Shown: positions 33,360 to 41,840 of the stretch, one piece after another | How positions within the stretch are numbered: position 1 is the first letter of the stretch | Layout of the letters: the number at the start of each line of letters is the position of its first letter | Origin: Chryseobacterium sp. W4I1 | GTDB lineage: Bacteria; Bacteroidota; Bacteroidia; Flavobacteriales; Weeksellaceae | Direction: 5' to 3' | Length of the DNA: 64,000 bases | Assembly (NCBI RefSeq): GCF_030816115.1 | Contig: NZ_JAUSXQ010000001.1 | Location: 496,001-560,000 of the forward strand | The notes under the pieces: model-generated | What the model was told of the DNA's origin: nothing | The model's database searches: none | Seen by the model: the letters and a program-made list of their open reading frames with translations, nothing else | Position numbers and translations under genes: made by a program

Positions 33360-35417
33360 ATGAAAAAACTAACGCTTTCTTTGTTTTTACTTGCAGGTGT
33401 TTGCTCACTGAATACCGTGAACGGACAGGCTAAAGCTGTAAAAACAGCAGTTAACAGCACAGACAAAGGCCTAGACCTTAGCCTGATGGACACTTCTGTA
33501 CGTCCTCAGGATGATTTTTATAACTACGTAAGCGGAACCTGGATGAAAACAGCCAAGATCCCTTCCGATAAGCCGACTTGGGGAAGTTTCAACAAACTGG
33601 CTGAAGATACAGACAACAACTCAATGACTATCCTGAACTCCCTTCTGAAAGATAAATTTGCAGACGGAAGCGAAGGTAAAAAGATCCAGGATCTGTACGC
33701 TACATACATGAATATGCAGAAGAGAAATGCAGACGGGATCAAGCCAATCCAGGAGAACATTAATAAAATTGATGCCATTAAAAATCTGGCAGATCTTCAG
33801 AATTATCTGATCTCTGTAACAAAAGACGGAGAAAATACTTTGTACGGATGGGGTGTTGATGCAGATCTTAAAGATTCTAAAATGAATGCCGTGTACTTAG
33901 GGAATGCTTCTCTGGGATTAGGAAGAGATTACTATCAGAAAGTAAACGAAAAAAATACGGAAGCTCTTGCTGAGTATCAGAAGTATGTAGCTTCTATGCT
34001 TAAAGAATTAGGATATAAAAATGCTGATGCCGCTGCAAAAGGAATTGTAGATTACGAAAAAAGCATCGCAAAGACTTACCTTACCAACGAGCAGAGCCGT
34101 GATAATACCCTTCAGTACAACCCTAAAACAATGGCTGAGCTTTCAACATTGGTAAAAGGTGTTGATATTCCTGCCTACCTTAAAAAAGTTGGAGTAACTA
34201 CAGATAAAGTAATCATCGGAGAAATTGGATATTACAAAGAATTCGATAAATTGGTGTCTGCTCAGAACCTTCCTGTAATCAAGGATTATTTAAAATTCCA
34301 TATGATTCACGGAAGTGCATCTTATTTAAGTGAAAAATTGGGTAACATGAGATTTGATTTCTATGGTAAATACCTGAGAGGTCAGCAGGAGCAGAGAGCT
34401 TTGAACAAAAGAGGTTTCGAATTGATCAACGGAACTCTTGGTGAAGCTTTCGGAAAATTATACGTTGAAAAATATTTCCCTGCTGAAGCAAAAGCTCAGA
34501 TGGTGGAACTGATCGACTATTTAAAGAAAAGCTTTGCAGTTCATATCAACAATTTAGCATGGATGTCTTCTACAACGAAGGAAAAAGCAATGAATAAACT
34601 GAACAAGTTTACAGTAAAAGTTGCTTACCCGGACAAATGGAAAGACTATTCAAAATTAGAGATCGTTCCTGAATCTAAAGGTGGAACTTTATATAATAAC
34701 CTTCAGGGTATCACTGAATGGCAGTACAATAAAGATTTAGCAAAAATCGGTAAAGCCGTTGACAAAACAGAATGGGGTATGACACCACAAACAGTGAATG
34801 CTTACTATAATCCGGTAAACAACGAAATCGTATTCCCTGCTGCAATCCTTCAGCCGCCGTTCTTCAATCCTAAAGCTGATGCTGCCGTGAATTTCGGAGG
34901 TATCGGAGCGGTGATCGGTCACGAAATGAGCCACGGATTTGATGATTCAGGAGCTCAGTTTGATGCAGACGGAAACCTGGTAGACTGGTGGACTCCGGAA
35001 GACAAAGCAAACTTCGAGAAAGCAACAAAAGCCCTTGCAGCTCAGTATGACAAATACGAGCCGGTAAAAGGAACTTTTGTGAACGGTACTTTCACAAACG
35101 GTGAAAATATCGCTGACTTAGGTGGAGTAAATATCGCTTACGATGCTCTTCAGATGTACCTGAAAGATAAAGGAAATCCAGGAAAGATCAGCGGATTCAG
35201 CCAGGATCAGAGATTCTTCCTGAGCTGGGCAACCGTTTGGAGAACTTTATCCAGCGAAAAATATATGGTGAACCAGGTAAAAACTGACCCGCATTCTCCG
35301 GGATATTTCAGAAGCTTCGGTCCGGTAATCAACGTTGATGCTTTCTACAAAGCGTTCGACGTAAAACAAGGAGATAAATTATACAAAGCTCCTGCAGACA
35401 GAATCAAAATCTGGTAA
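33360..35417 (+). CDS. M13 family zinc metallopeptidase, copy 1
   Basis: 685 residues, full length for neprilysin-like M13 enzymes (PepO). Signal peptide MKKLTLSLFLLAGVCSLNTVNG. The N-terminal domain begins with SVRPQDDFYNYVSGTW. The zinc site is VIGHEMSHGFDDSG (HExxH near 521-525) with the third ligand in ENIADLGGVNIAYDAL. The substrate-binding NAYYNPVNNEIVFPAAILQPPFF motif and the terminal DRIKIW tail (W at the C-terminus) are typical. Exported endopeptidase for peptides. A close paralogue follows 326 bases downstream. Confidence 0.95.
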   Translation: MKKLTLSLFLLAGVCSLNTVNGQAKAVKTAVNSTDKGLDLSLMDTSVRPQDDFYNYVSGTWMKTAKIPSDKPTWGSFNKLAEDTDNNSMTILNSLLKDKFADGSEGKKIQDLYATYMNMQKRNADGIKPIQENINKIDAIKNLADLQNYLISVTKDGENTLYGWGVDADLKDSKMNAVYLGNASLGLGRDYYQKVNEKNTEALAEYQKYVASMLKELGYKNADAAAKGIVDYEKSIAKTYLTNEQSRDNTLQYNPKTMAELSTLVKGVDIPAYLKKVGVTTDKVIIGEIGYYKEFDKLVSAQNLPVIKDYLKFHMIHGSASYLSEKLGNMRFDFYGKYLRGQQEQRALNKRGFELINGTLGEAFGKLYVEKYFPAEAKAQMVELIDYLKKSFAVHINNLAWMSSTTKEKAMNKLNKFTVKVAYPDKWKDYSKLEIVPESKGGTLYNNLQGITEWQYNKDLAKIGKAVDKTEWGMTPQTVNAYYNPVNNEIVFPAAILQPPFFNPKADAAVNFGGIGAVIGHEMSHGFDDSGAQFDADGNLVDWWTPEDKANFEKATKALAAQYDKYEPVKGTFVNGTFTNGENIADLGGVNIAYDALQMYLKDKGNPGKISGFSQDQRFFLSWATVWRTLSSEKYMVNQVKTDPHSPGYFRSFGPVINVDAFYKAFDVKQGDKLYKAPADRIKIW

Positions 35418-35436
35418 TAATTACCAAAAAATAGTA

Positions 35437-35470
35437 AAACCGTTCAGAAATGAGCGGTTTTTGTTTTTTT
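35437..35470 (+). terminator. terminator after first M13 gene
   Basis: A ten-base stem with GAAA loop (35437-35446 with 35451-35460) and a T tract. The remaining gap to the next gene (35471-35702) is AT-rich with no ORF and no other clear element. Confidence 0.88.
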
Positions 35471-35702
35471 AGGGGAGGTAGCAGATGTCAGGTTTCAGGT
35501 TATGAAGTTCCGGGATATTAAGTTCCAGGTTGCAAGTAGCCAACAGCCAGTAGTTAATTCATTCTGATTTTTTAAATGAATATCTTTTTGCCTTAAAATC
35601 TCAAAGCCTAGAACTCTCATACTCTTTCACCCCGAAACCCCATATCAATACAAAGTCTTCATCATTTCTCAATTATCATTAATCACTTATTCCTAAAGTT
35701 TG

Positions 35703-35719
35703 TATATTTGATAAGTTTG
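35703..35719 (+). promoter_or_regulatory. two overlapping -7 boxes before second M13 gene
   Basis: TATATTTG at 35703-35710 and TAAGTTTG at 35712-35719, both matching TAnnTTTG, 25-33 bases before the ATG. Which one is used cannot be told. Confidence 0.55.
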
Positions 35720-35743
35720 TATACAATCAAAATTTTTTTTTAA

Positions 35744-37843
35744 ATGAAAAAGCTAAATATTGGAATACTTGCCCTTTCCGGCATCGTATTTTTAAACTCA
35801 TGCGGAACAGCTAAAACTGCCGGTACAGAAACAAAGACTGAAACTACAGTAACCGTTGCAGAACCAGTAAAAAAAGAAGAGATGAAAGAAGAGGGAATCA
35901 ATTTATCTTATATGGATAAGAGCGTTCGTCCGCAGGATGATTTTTTTAGCTTCGTCAATGGAAATTGGGTAAAAACTACCCAGATCCCTTCAGACAAAGC
36001 AAGTTGGGGATCTTTCAATGCTTTGAGAGAAAATGTAGATGATGCTTCACTCGATATTTTGAACAAAATCTTATCAGAAAGCTATTCTGAAGGATCCGAA
36101 GGACAGAAGATCCAGAATCTGTATGCCTCTTTTATGGATGTAAATAAAAGAAATGCAGACGGGTTGGCTCCTATCAAAGGAGATTTAGCAAAAATTGAAG
36201 CAATCAAAAACCTTAATGATCTGCAGAAATACCTTCTTGAAGCTACAAAGTTAGGCGACAATTCTTTCTACGGCTGGAGGGTGAGCGCAGATATGAAGAA
36301 TTCTAAAATGAATGCCGTATATCTTGGCGGTCCGGATCTTGGATTAGGGAGAGATTATTATCAGAAAGTAAATGAGGCTAATACTAAAACCTTAGCAGAA
36401 TATCAGACCTATGTAGGAAAACTGTTTGATGTTTTAGGAAATAAAAATGCTGACCAGGCGGCACAGAATGTAGTGACATTTGAAAAACAGCTTGCCAACT
36501 ATCTGTTGACTCTGGAACAGAACAGAGATGCCAACCTGAGATATAATCCTAAAACTGTAACTGAACTTTCAGGGCTGGTTAAAAATGTTAACCTTGCAAA
36601 ATACCTTAAAGATGCAGGTGTAAACACAGATAAAGTAATTATCGGAGAACTGAAGTACTACCAGAATATGGATCAGTTTATTACTGAAAAGAACCTTCCG
36701 CTTCTGAAAGACTACCTGAAATATCATTTAATTAACGGAAATGCCAGCAATCTTGATGATAAACTGGAACAGATCAGGTTTGATTTCTATTCAAAATATC
36801 TTCAGGGACAAAAAGAGCAGCGACCTATGAACAAAAGAGGCCTTAGCCTTGTAAATGGTGTTCTGGGTGAAGCTTTCGGAAAATTATATGTTGAAAAATA
36901 TTTCACTCCTGAAGCAAAAGCTCAGATGGAGATGTATATTGATTATATTTTAAAATCATTCAAAACACATATCAACGATATAGACTGGATGTCCCCTGCC
37001 ACAAAAGTGAAAGCTCAGGAAAAACTTTCTAAATTCACTGTAAAGATTGCCTATCCGGACAAATGGAAAGATTATTCCCGATTAAAAGTAGAATCTCCTA
37101 AACAGGGAGCTACATTATATTCCAATCTTCAGCATGTATCAGCGTGGCAGTATCAGAGAAATCTTGATAAAGTTGGAAAACCGGTGGACAAAACAGAATG
37201 GGGAATGTCTCCACAAACTGTAAATGCTTATTACAACGGATCAAACAATGAAATTGTTTTCCCTGCCGCAATTCTTCAGCCCCCTTTCTATAACCCCAAA
37301 GCGGATGCAGCTGTCAACTTCGGAGGTATCGGAGCCGTTATCGGCCACGAGATCTCTCACGGATTTGATGACAGCGGTTCTCGTTTTGACGGTGACGGAA
37401 ATCTTAACAACTGGTGGACGGATGAAGACCGTAAGAACTTTGATGCCAAGGTAGGACAGCTGGCTGCCCAGTACAGCACTTACGAACCGGTAAAGGGAAG
37501 CTTTGTAAACGGTAAATTTACAAGCGGTGAAAACATCGGTGACCTTGGTGGGGTAGCAGTAGCTTATGATGCTCTTCAGATGTACCTGAAAGATAAAGGA
37601 AATCCTGGAAAGATCAGTGGATTTACACAGGACCAGAGATTCTTTATGAGCTGGGCCACCGTTTGGAGAACAAAATCTACCGATCAGTATATGATCAATC
37701 AGGTAAAGACCGACCCGCATTCTCCTGGAACGTTCAGGGCATTTGGTCCGCTGGTTAATCAGGATGCATTCAACAAAGCATTTGATATAAAGCCTGAAGA
37801 CAAAATGTATAAAGCGCCTCAGGACAGGATAAAAATTTGGTAG
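35744..37843 (+). CDS. M13 family zinc metallopeptidase, copy 2 (lipoprotein)
   Basis: 699 residues. Unlike copy 1 it has a lipobox (FLNSCG, Cys near 20), so it is membrane-anchored, followed by a Thr/Lys/Glu linker. The catalytic core is very similar to copy 1: VIGHEISHGFDDSG (HExxH), ENIGDLGGVAVAYDAL (third zinc ligand), NAYYNGSNNEIVFPAAILQPPFY, and the DRIKIW end. Tandem duplication with divergence of the export signal explains the pair. It has its own promoter, and a bidirectional terminator follows. Confidence 0.95.
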   Translation: MKKLNIGILALSGIVFLNSCGTAKTAGTETKTETTVTVAEPVKKEEMKEEGINLSYMDKSVRPQDDFFSFVNGNWVKTTQIPSDKASWGSFNALRENVDDASLDILNKILSESYSEGSEGQKIQNLYASFMDVNKRNADGLAPIKGDLAKIEAIKNLNDLQKYLLEATKLGDNSFYGWRVSADMKNSKMNAVYLGGPDLGLGRDYYQKVNEANTKTLAEYQTYVGKLFDVLGNKNADQAAQNVVTFEKQLANYLLTLEQNRDANLRYNPKTVTELSGLVKNVNLAKYLKDAGVNTDKVIIGELKYYQNMDQFITEKNLPLLKDYLKYHLINGNASNLDDKLEQIRFDFYSKYLQGQKEQRPMNKRGLSLVNGVLGEAFGKLYVEKYFTPEAKAQMEMYIDYILKSFKTHINDIDWMSPATKVKAQEKLSKFTVKIAYPDKWKDYSRLKVESPKQGATLYSNLQHVSAWQYQRNLDKVGKPVDKTEWGMSPQTVNAYYNGSNNEIVFPAAILQPPFYNPKADAAVNFGGIGAVIGHEISHGFDDSGSRFDGDGNLNNWWTDEDRKNFDAKVGQLAAQYSTYEPVKGSFVNGKFTSGENIGDLGGVAVAYDALQMYLKDKGNPGKISGFTQDQRFFMSWATVWRTKSTDQYMINQVKTDPHSPGTFRAFGPLVNQDAFNKAFDIKPEDKMYKAPQDRIKIW

Positions 37844-37867
37844 AAAGCCAAAAATTGTTAGAAAAGA

Positions 37868-37906
37868 AAGAATCCATCTCCACTCAGTGTGAGATGGATT
37901 CTCTTT
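37868..37906. terminator. bidirectional terminator
   Basis: A twelve-base perfect stem (37869-37880 with 37891-37902) with A-rich and T-rich flanks, between the M13 gene and the convergent gene at 37907. Confidence 0.88.
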
Positions 37907-38953
37907 TTAATAGGCTTTTTTGTAATTCCGGAGAACAAACTTTATTCCGGTTTCTATAATGTCGCCCATGGTTTTACAATACTTGAAATTTACATCATAA
38001 GTAAGCTTTTGTAACGCTGTTTTTAGTTCCGTAACATTGGCTTCAGGTGCAATATTCTCTTTTTTCATAATAGCAATCAGTTCATCAAATCTGTTTTGGC
38101 TGCTGGTCACTCTTTTTACAATTTGTGAACGCACTTCTTTACGATACTGTTCTATAGAATTAGGCTTCAGCTTTTCCATGACCATATTAACCATCAGGTT
38201 GTTTTCTTTGAAATACTGGGGGAGATAAACTTTCAAATTCCCTTCATAACTTTGCTGATCAAAATCGATGGGACGGATTCTGTAGATTACCTGATCAAAA
38301 TCGTGTATAGGAATGATAACATAATTATAGGAGCGCATGTCACCAAGCAATCCAATCAGGCAACGCTCATTGAACTTTACAAATTCCTTGGAAATTTGTG
38401 CCTTTTCCGGTTCTGTACAATTATTTAAATGTTTCTGAATAAAAACATCTCCCGGAATTCCTAAGATATGCTCTTCTATCAGGGTATTTTTGTAAATCAG
38501 AAAGTTGATCCGGTTGGGAGAAAGCAGGTCTTCTATTTCCAGTCCGTATATACGTGAAGCATCAGCCTGTTTAATATAGAAATTAGTATAATTGTCGTTT
38601 AGAATATTTCTTACCCGAATGCGAAAGGGTTTAGAGTTCCCAAAAGTACAAAAGTCAATGGTATCCACTTTGAGATAAGGTAAAGTAGCCTCATCTCCGT
38701 CGGAATGAAGGAGGGTGTAAATCTTATTTAAATTAGCCTCTATTTCTTTAAACTCATATTCCGGATACAATACACCTAGCCACAAAGTATCTTTGCCTTC
38801 CTTGTCCAGAATATTCACACTGTCGCTGAACCTTAGCAGGTCTTCATACAGAAACTGAATTTGGGTCGTTCTGTTATGTTTTTCCAGATACTGCTCTAGT
38901 GCTTCCGAAACAGGAAATATTGGTTTTTTAAATGCAATCTTTACATCTTTCAT
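37907..38953 (-). CDS. protein with kinase-like motifs, unknown function
   Basis: 348 residues, cytosolic. I do not recognise a named family. Several features line up with a kinase-like fold: FYIKQAD (Lys near 128) and IYGLEIEDLL (Glu near 139), then a hinge-like LIYKN, then LLGDMRSYNYVIIP (204-214), which resembles the GDxxxxN catalytic loop, and RPIDFDQQ (227-234), which resembles the metal-binding DFG/DFD strand. The catalytic loop has Arg where aminoglycoside-type kinases have His. The C-terminal 110 residues are helical. It is divergent from tssBC over about 350 bases. Kinase-like assignment is inference. Confidence 0.65.
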   Translation of the reverse strand: MKDVKIAFKKPIFPVSEALEQYLEKHNRTTQIQFLYEDLLRFSDSVNILDKEGKDTLWLGVLYPEYEFKEIEANLNKIYTLLHSDGDEATLPYLKVDTIDFCTFGNSKPFRIRVRNILNDNYTNFYIKQADASRIYGLEIEDLLSPNRINFLIYKNTLIEEHILGIPGDVFIQKHLNNCTEPEKAQISKEFVKFNERCLIGLLGDMRSYNYVIIPIHDFDQVIYRIRPIDFDQQSYEGNLKVYLPQYFKENNLMVNMVMEKLKPNSIEQYRKEVRSQIVKRVTSSQNRFDELIAIMKKENIAPEANVTELKTALQKLTYDVNFKYCKTMGDIIETGIKFVLRNYKKAY

Positions 38954-39309
38954 GATTCTGTTTACTTTACTTAAATATAAAGATTTTTTTCCTCATGCCC
39001 CGGGGAATTCCTATTTTAACACGTGTTTGATTATTTTCCTATCAAGGTAAAATGCACCGGAATTTTATTTTACCTTCTTATTGTTCGTTTTATTTATTTT
39101 TTCATAGTTTAGTGATATCGTAAAGTAATGATTTTACGACATATATAATATGGGCTAATTTAAATATTTCAAGAAAAATCTTTACAAAATTTTGTATGTT
39201 ACAGTTTTTTTTTAAATTTAAACATTGGATTGGTAATTTATTTGATTCATCGGTAAATTACTCAAAGACAGATCCAAACCAAAATCAGAAATCTCAAAAT
39301 AATAATAAT

Positions 39310-39756
39310 ATGGCAATGTTTAATTATGGTGTTGGCGGTAACGAAGTTAAAGTAGACGCTAATGAAGCTATTCAGGAAATACAGGAAAACAAATCGCTGA
39401 TCGTAAGCCAGCTTACTACAGAAGAATCTTATACCCCTGAAATTGTGACAGGATTGAAAACGGTAGATGACGTCTTCAGACATTTTCAGCCTTCCGTAGC
39501 TGTACAGCACGAAACAGAAGATGGAGGTGTAGTAGAGGAAGAATTCCGTTTTCAGAATCTTGCAGACTTCACACCCAAAAATCTTACTCAGAAATCAAAC
39601 TACCTTCAGCAGCTTAGCGTAGAGCAGGAGCAGTACAACAAGATCGTACGTCAGCTGAAAACCAATAAGATTCTGCGTAATATGCTGGAAAATGAACAGA
39701 CCAGAGCTGCATTCATTGAAGTACTGAAAGACGTAGCACAAGAACTTGAAAAATAA
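39310..39756 (+). CDS. tssB: type VI secretion sheath protein TssB (subtype iii)
   Basis: 148 residues from ATG 39310, chosen because MAMFNYGVGGNEVKVDANEAIQ is the expected start of Bacteroidota TssB; the upstream ATG at 39196 adds 38 residues of Phe/Asn-rich sequence with no family look. The motif VFRHFQPSVAV followed by VVEEEFRFQNLADFTPKNL is the TssB core. With TssC it forms the contractile sheath that drives T6SS firing. It lies 20 bases before tssC. No other T6SS genes are within the window. Confidence 0.88.
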   Translation: MAMFNYGVGGNEVKVDANEAIQEIQENKSLIVSQLTTEESYTPEIVTGLKTVDDVFRHFQPSVAVQHETEDGGVVEEEFRFQNLADFTPKNLTQKSNYLQQLSVEQEQYNKIVRQLKTNKILRNMLENEQTRAAFIEVLKDVAQELEK

Positions 39757-39776
39757 TTATTTACACTAAATCAATC

Positions 39777-41138
39777 ATGGATAGCAAATTACAGGCACAA
39801 GAAAGCCAACAGCAGGGTCAGCAGCAACACTCAGGACAACCGAAAGGTAATCCGCTTGCAGAGCTTAATAAAATGGGAGGTTTTGGCTTTGTTGAATCCG
39901 TTGTAGACGGTATCGCCAATATGAACCCAACAAGAAAAGCCAGGAAAGAAATTTTCCTGACTGATAATAATAAAACTGAGGAAAGAAAAGAACTTCTCCA
40001 AAAGATCAACCTTTGGGTAAGCCTTCTGGAAGGAAATGAATCTGCTGATAAAATGGCAGAAACCTGTAAAAATAAAGCACAGGCAGCCGATCAGAATTTA
40101 AAAACCAATCTGAAAAATACATTGGATGCAGTCCGTTTGATGGAAACCAACTACAGAACGGTAGCCCAATTCTACAAAAATACAGAACTGGATAAAGTGG
40201 ATAACGTAAGCATTGTCAATGCCAGCCTTGAACAGGTTTCGGATCTTGATAATCCTTTATTCATTGAAGCTATTTCTGAAGAATTCAAAAACTATTACGA
40301 CCGTTTGGATCTTAGAGACAACTATTCTATCCTGGCCATCCCTGGATATTTAGGGTCAAACAAAGTCATTGAAAAATGGGCAAAGATCTGTAACGAGAAT
40401 AAAGTAATGATGGTGACCGACTTCGCCAACCTTGATAAGCCGGATGACGTAGTGGATTTATTCCACTCCGCAAACCTTACCGGTGGTGAGCTTCACAGAA
40501 GTAACGTTATTATGACCTGTAACTGGTTAGTAGGAAGAGGAAGAGCTGAGGAAGTAGGTGAAGAAGAAAACGTAGAGCTTCCACCTTCCACTTCATTGGC
40601 AGGAAAAATTCACAAAACTTTGATGTCTCAGGTAGCAGCAGGTAAAAAACATGGTAACATCAATGAAGTAGATGCCGTAAAATTCGAATTGAAGAAAAGT
40701 GAAATTTCTCAGTTAGAAAAAATGGGTCTTGTTCCAATGGTAAACGAATATGGAAAGATCATGGCATTCTCTGCTAAAACATTATTTACAGGAGATAATA
40801 TCGGCCTTCAGACTTATTCTGTTGTACGTGTATTCGACTATGTAACTAAAGTTTTACTGGACTTCCTGAACAGAAGAGCCTTCGAAAACTGGAATGCTAA
40901 AAATGAGGACGACTTAAGAAGACAAATCGTTACCTTCCTTGATAATATCAAAGGACCGGACAAATTGATTGAAAAGTTCAAAATTGTTCGTTTCGAGCAG
41001 GACAGAGTAAACAAAGACAGAGTATGGCTTGATATCCGTATGACCCCTTATTTCCCTACAAAAAGTTTCGTTATCAAATTGGACGGACATAAAGGAGATG
41101 ATGGCAACGAATGGGATGCACAATATACTCAGGAATAA
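39777..41138 (+). CDS. tssC: type VI secretion sheath protein TssC (subtype iii, DUF5458)
   Basis: 453 residues, a full-length large sheath subunit. The first 25 residues are Gln-rich and low complexity. The body carries YSILAIPGYLGSNKVIEKWAKICNENKVMMVTDFANL and VIMTCNWLVGRGRAEE, and the C-terminal FLNRRAFENWNAKNEDDLRRQIVTFLDNIKG and DIRMTPYFPTKSFVIKL segments, the pattern of Bacteroidota TssC. It interlocks with TssB to form the sheath around the Hcp tube. A strong terminator follows 22 bases after the stop, so the operon is only tssBC. Confidence 0.92.
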   Translation: MDSKLQAQESQQQGQQQHSGQPKGNPLAELNKMGGFGFVESVVDGIANMNPTRKARKEIFLTDNNKTEERKELLQKINLWVSLLEGNESADKMAETCKNKAQAADQNLKTNLKNTLDAVRLMETNYRTVAQFYKNTELDKVDNVSIVNASLEQVSDLDNPLFIEAISEEFKNYYDRLDLRDNYSILAIPGYLGSNKVIEKWAKICNENKVMMVTDFANLDKPDDVVDLFHSANLTGGELHRSNVIMTCNWLVGRGRAEEVGEEENVELPPSTSLAGKIHKTLMSQVAAGKKHGNINEVDAVKFELKKSEISQLEKMGLVPMVNEYGKIMAFSAKTLFTGDNIGLQTYSVVRVFDYVTKVLLDFLNRRAFENWNAKNEDDLRRQIVTFLDNIKGPDKLIEKFKIVRFEQDRVNKDRVWLDIRMTPYFPTKSFVIKLDGHKGDDGNEWDAQYTQE

Positions 41139-41160
41139 TAAAAAACCAAATTTTAATAAT

Positions 41161-41190
41161 AAAACCGATGCATTCTTACATCGGTTTTTT
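41161..41190 (+). terminator. tssBC terminator
   Basis: A ten-base perfect stem (41161-41170 with 41179-41188) with T tract. It ends the two-gene unit. Confidence 0.9.
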
Positions 41191-41203
41191 ACTGCCAATT
41201 CAT

Positions 41204-41677
41204 ATGAAAATTAATGTGATCAAAAAAAGTTTCAGCTTCTTCATGCCTGTACTCCTGCTGATTGTATTGTCAGGATGTGAAAAAAAATACCAGGAACCCG
41301 ATCATTATGCCGTGGATCTTTTTAAAGATGAACGCAAAGAAGGAAAAGCATATATCATGAATGAAGAAGAATGCTTTGACGGAAGTGAGCTCGTTATTGC
41401 AAGTTCAAACGTAAAGCTCGCTGACAGCTCAAAAGGACGAGGAAAAGCATTCTTTCTGTACAAAGTAAAATCCGGAAAAATCCTCAAAACCATAAGAGAT
41501 TCAGTAGAAAATTATCCCTTTATGTTCCTTTCAGATCAAAAGCTTAAGCTGAGAAATGACTCCATTTATCTTTATCTTAAAAAACTGGAAGGTTTCCGCT
41601 TCATCGCAGCTGAAAGAAACCTTAAATATCAGTGGCTGAAAGCAGCCCCGGTATACCCTGTGAAAAAGGATAAATAA
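41204..41677 (+). CDS. small lipoprotein, unknown function
   Basis: 157 residues from ATG 41204, which gives a proper lipoprotein signal (MKINVIKKSFSFFMPVLLLIVLSGC); the longer frame from 41111 would begin inside tssC and read through its terminator. The mature part has beta-like repeats (GSELVIASSNVKLADSS, AFFLYKVKSGKILKTI, LSDQKLKLRNDSIYLYLKK). No family recognised. It begins 13 bases after the tssBC terminator, so it needs its own promoter or read-through. Confidence 0.7.
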   Translation: MKINVIKKSFSFFMPVLLLIVLSGCEKKYQEPDHYAVDLFKDERKEGKAYIMNEEECFDGSELVIASSNVKLADSSKGRGKAFFLYKVKSGKILKTIRDSVENYPFMFLSDQKLKLRNDSIYLYLKKLEGFRFIAAERNLKYQWLKAAPVYPVKKDK

Positions 41678-41680
41678 TTT

Positions 41681-41688
41681 TATCTTTG
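41681..41688 (+). promoter_or_regulatory. -7 box upstream of mutY
   Basis: TATCTTTG, a perfect TAnnTTTG, just after the lipoprotein stop. It would give a leader of about 145 bases for mutY. The gap 41689-41840 holds no ORF. Confidence 0.55.
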
Positions 41689-41840
41689 CAGAACAGGAAG
41701 TTATATCTGCTACATTAATCAGAAAGTATAAAGATTCCAACTTCGCTCATCATGACAATTTCAATCATGCTAAGTGGAATCAAATCATTAAAATTGCAGG
41801 TAATAGCTTCCCAAATAATTTTTTAAACAGATAAACGTTT

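Noticed and set aside
39196..39309. 38-residue N-terminal extension of TssB
   Set aside because: Phe-rich then Asn-rich sequence without family resemblance; the typical TssB start is at 39310. Not strictly excluded.
41111..41203. Upstream extension of the lipoprotein gene to 41111
   Set aside because: It would begin inside tssC and translate through its terminator; ATG 41204 gives a perfect lipoprotein signal.
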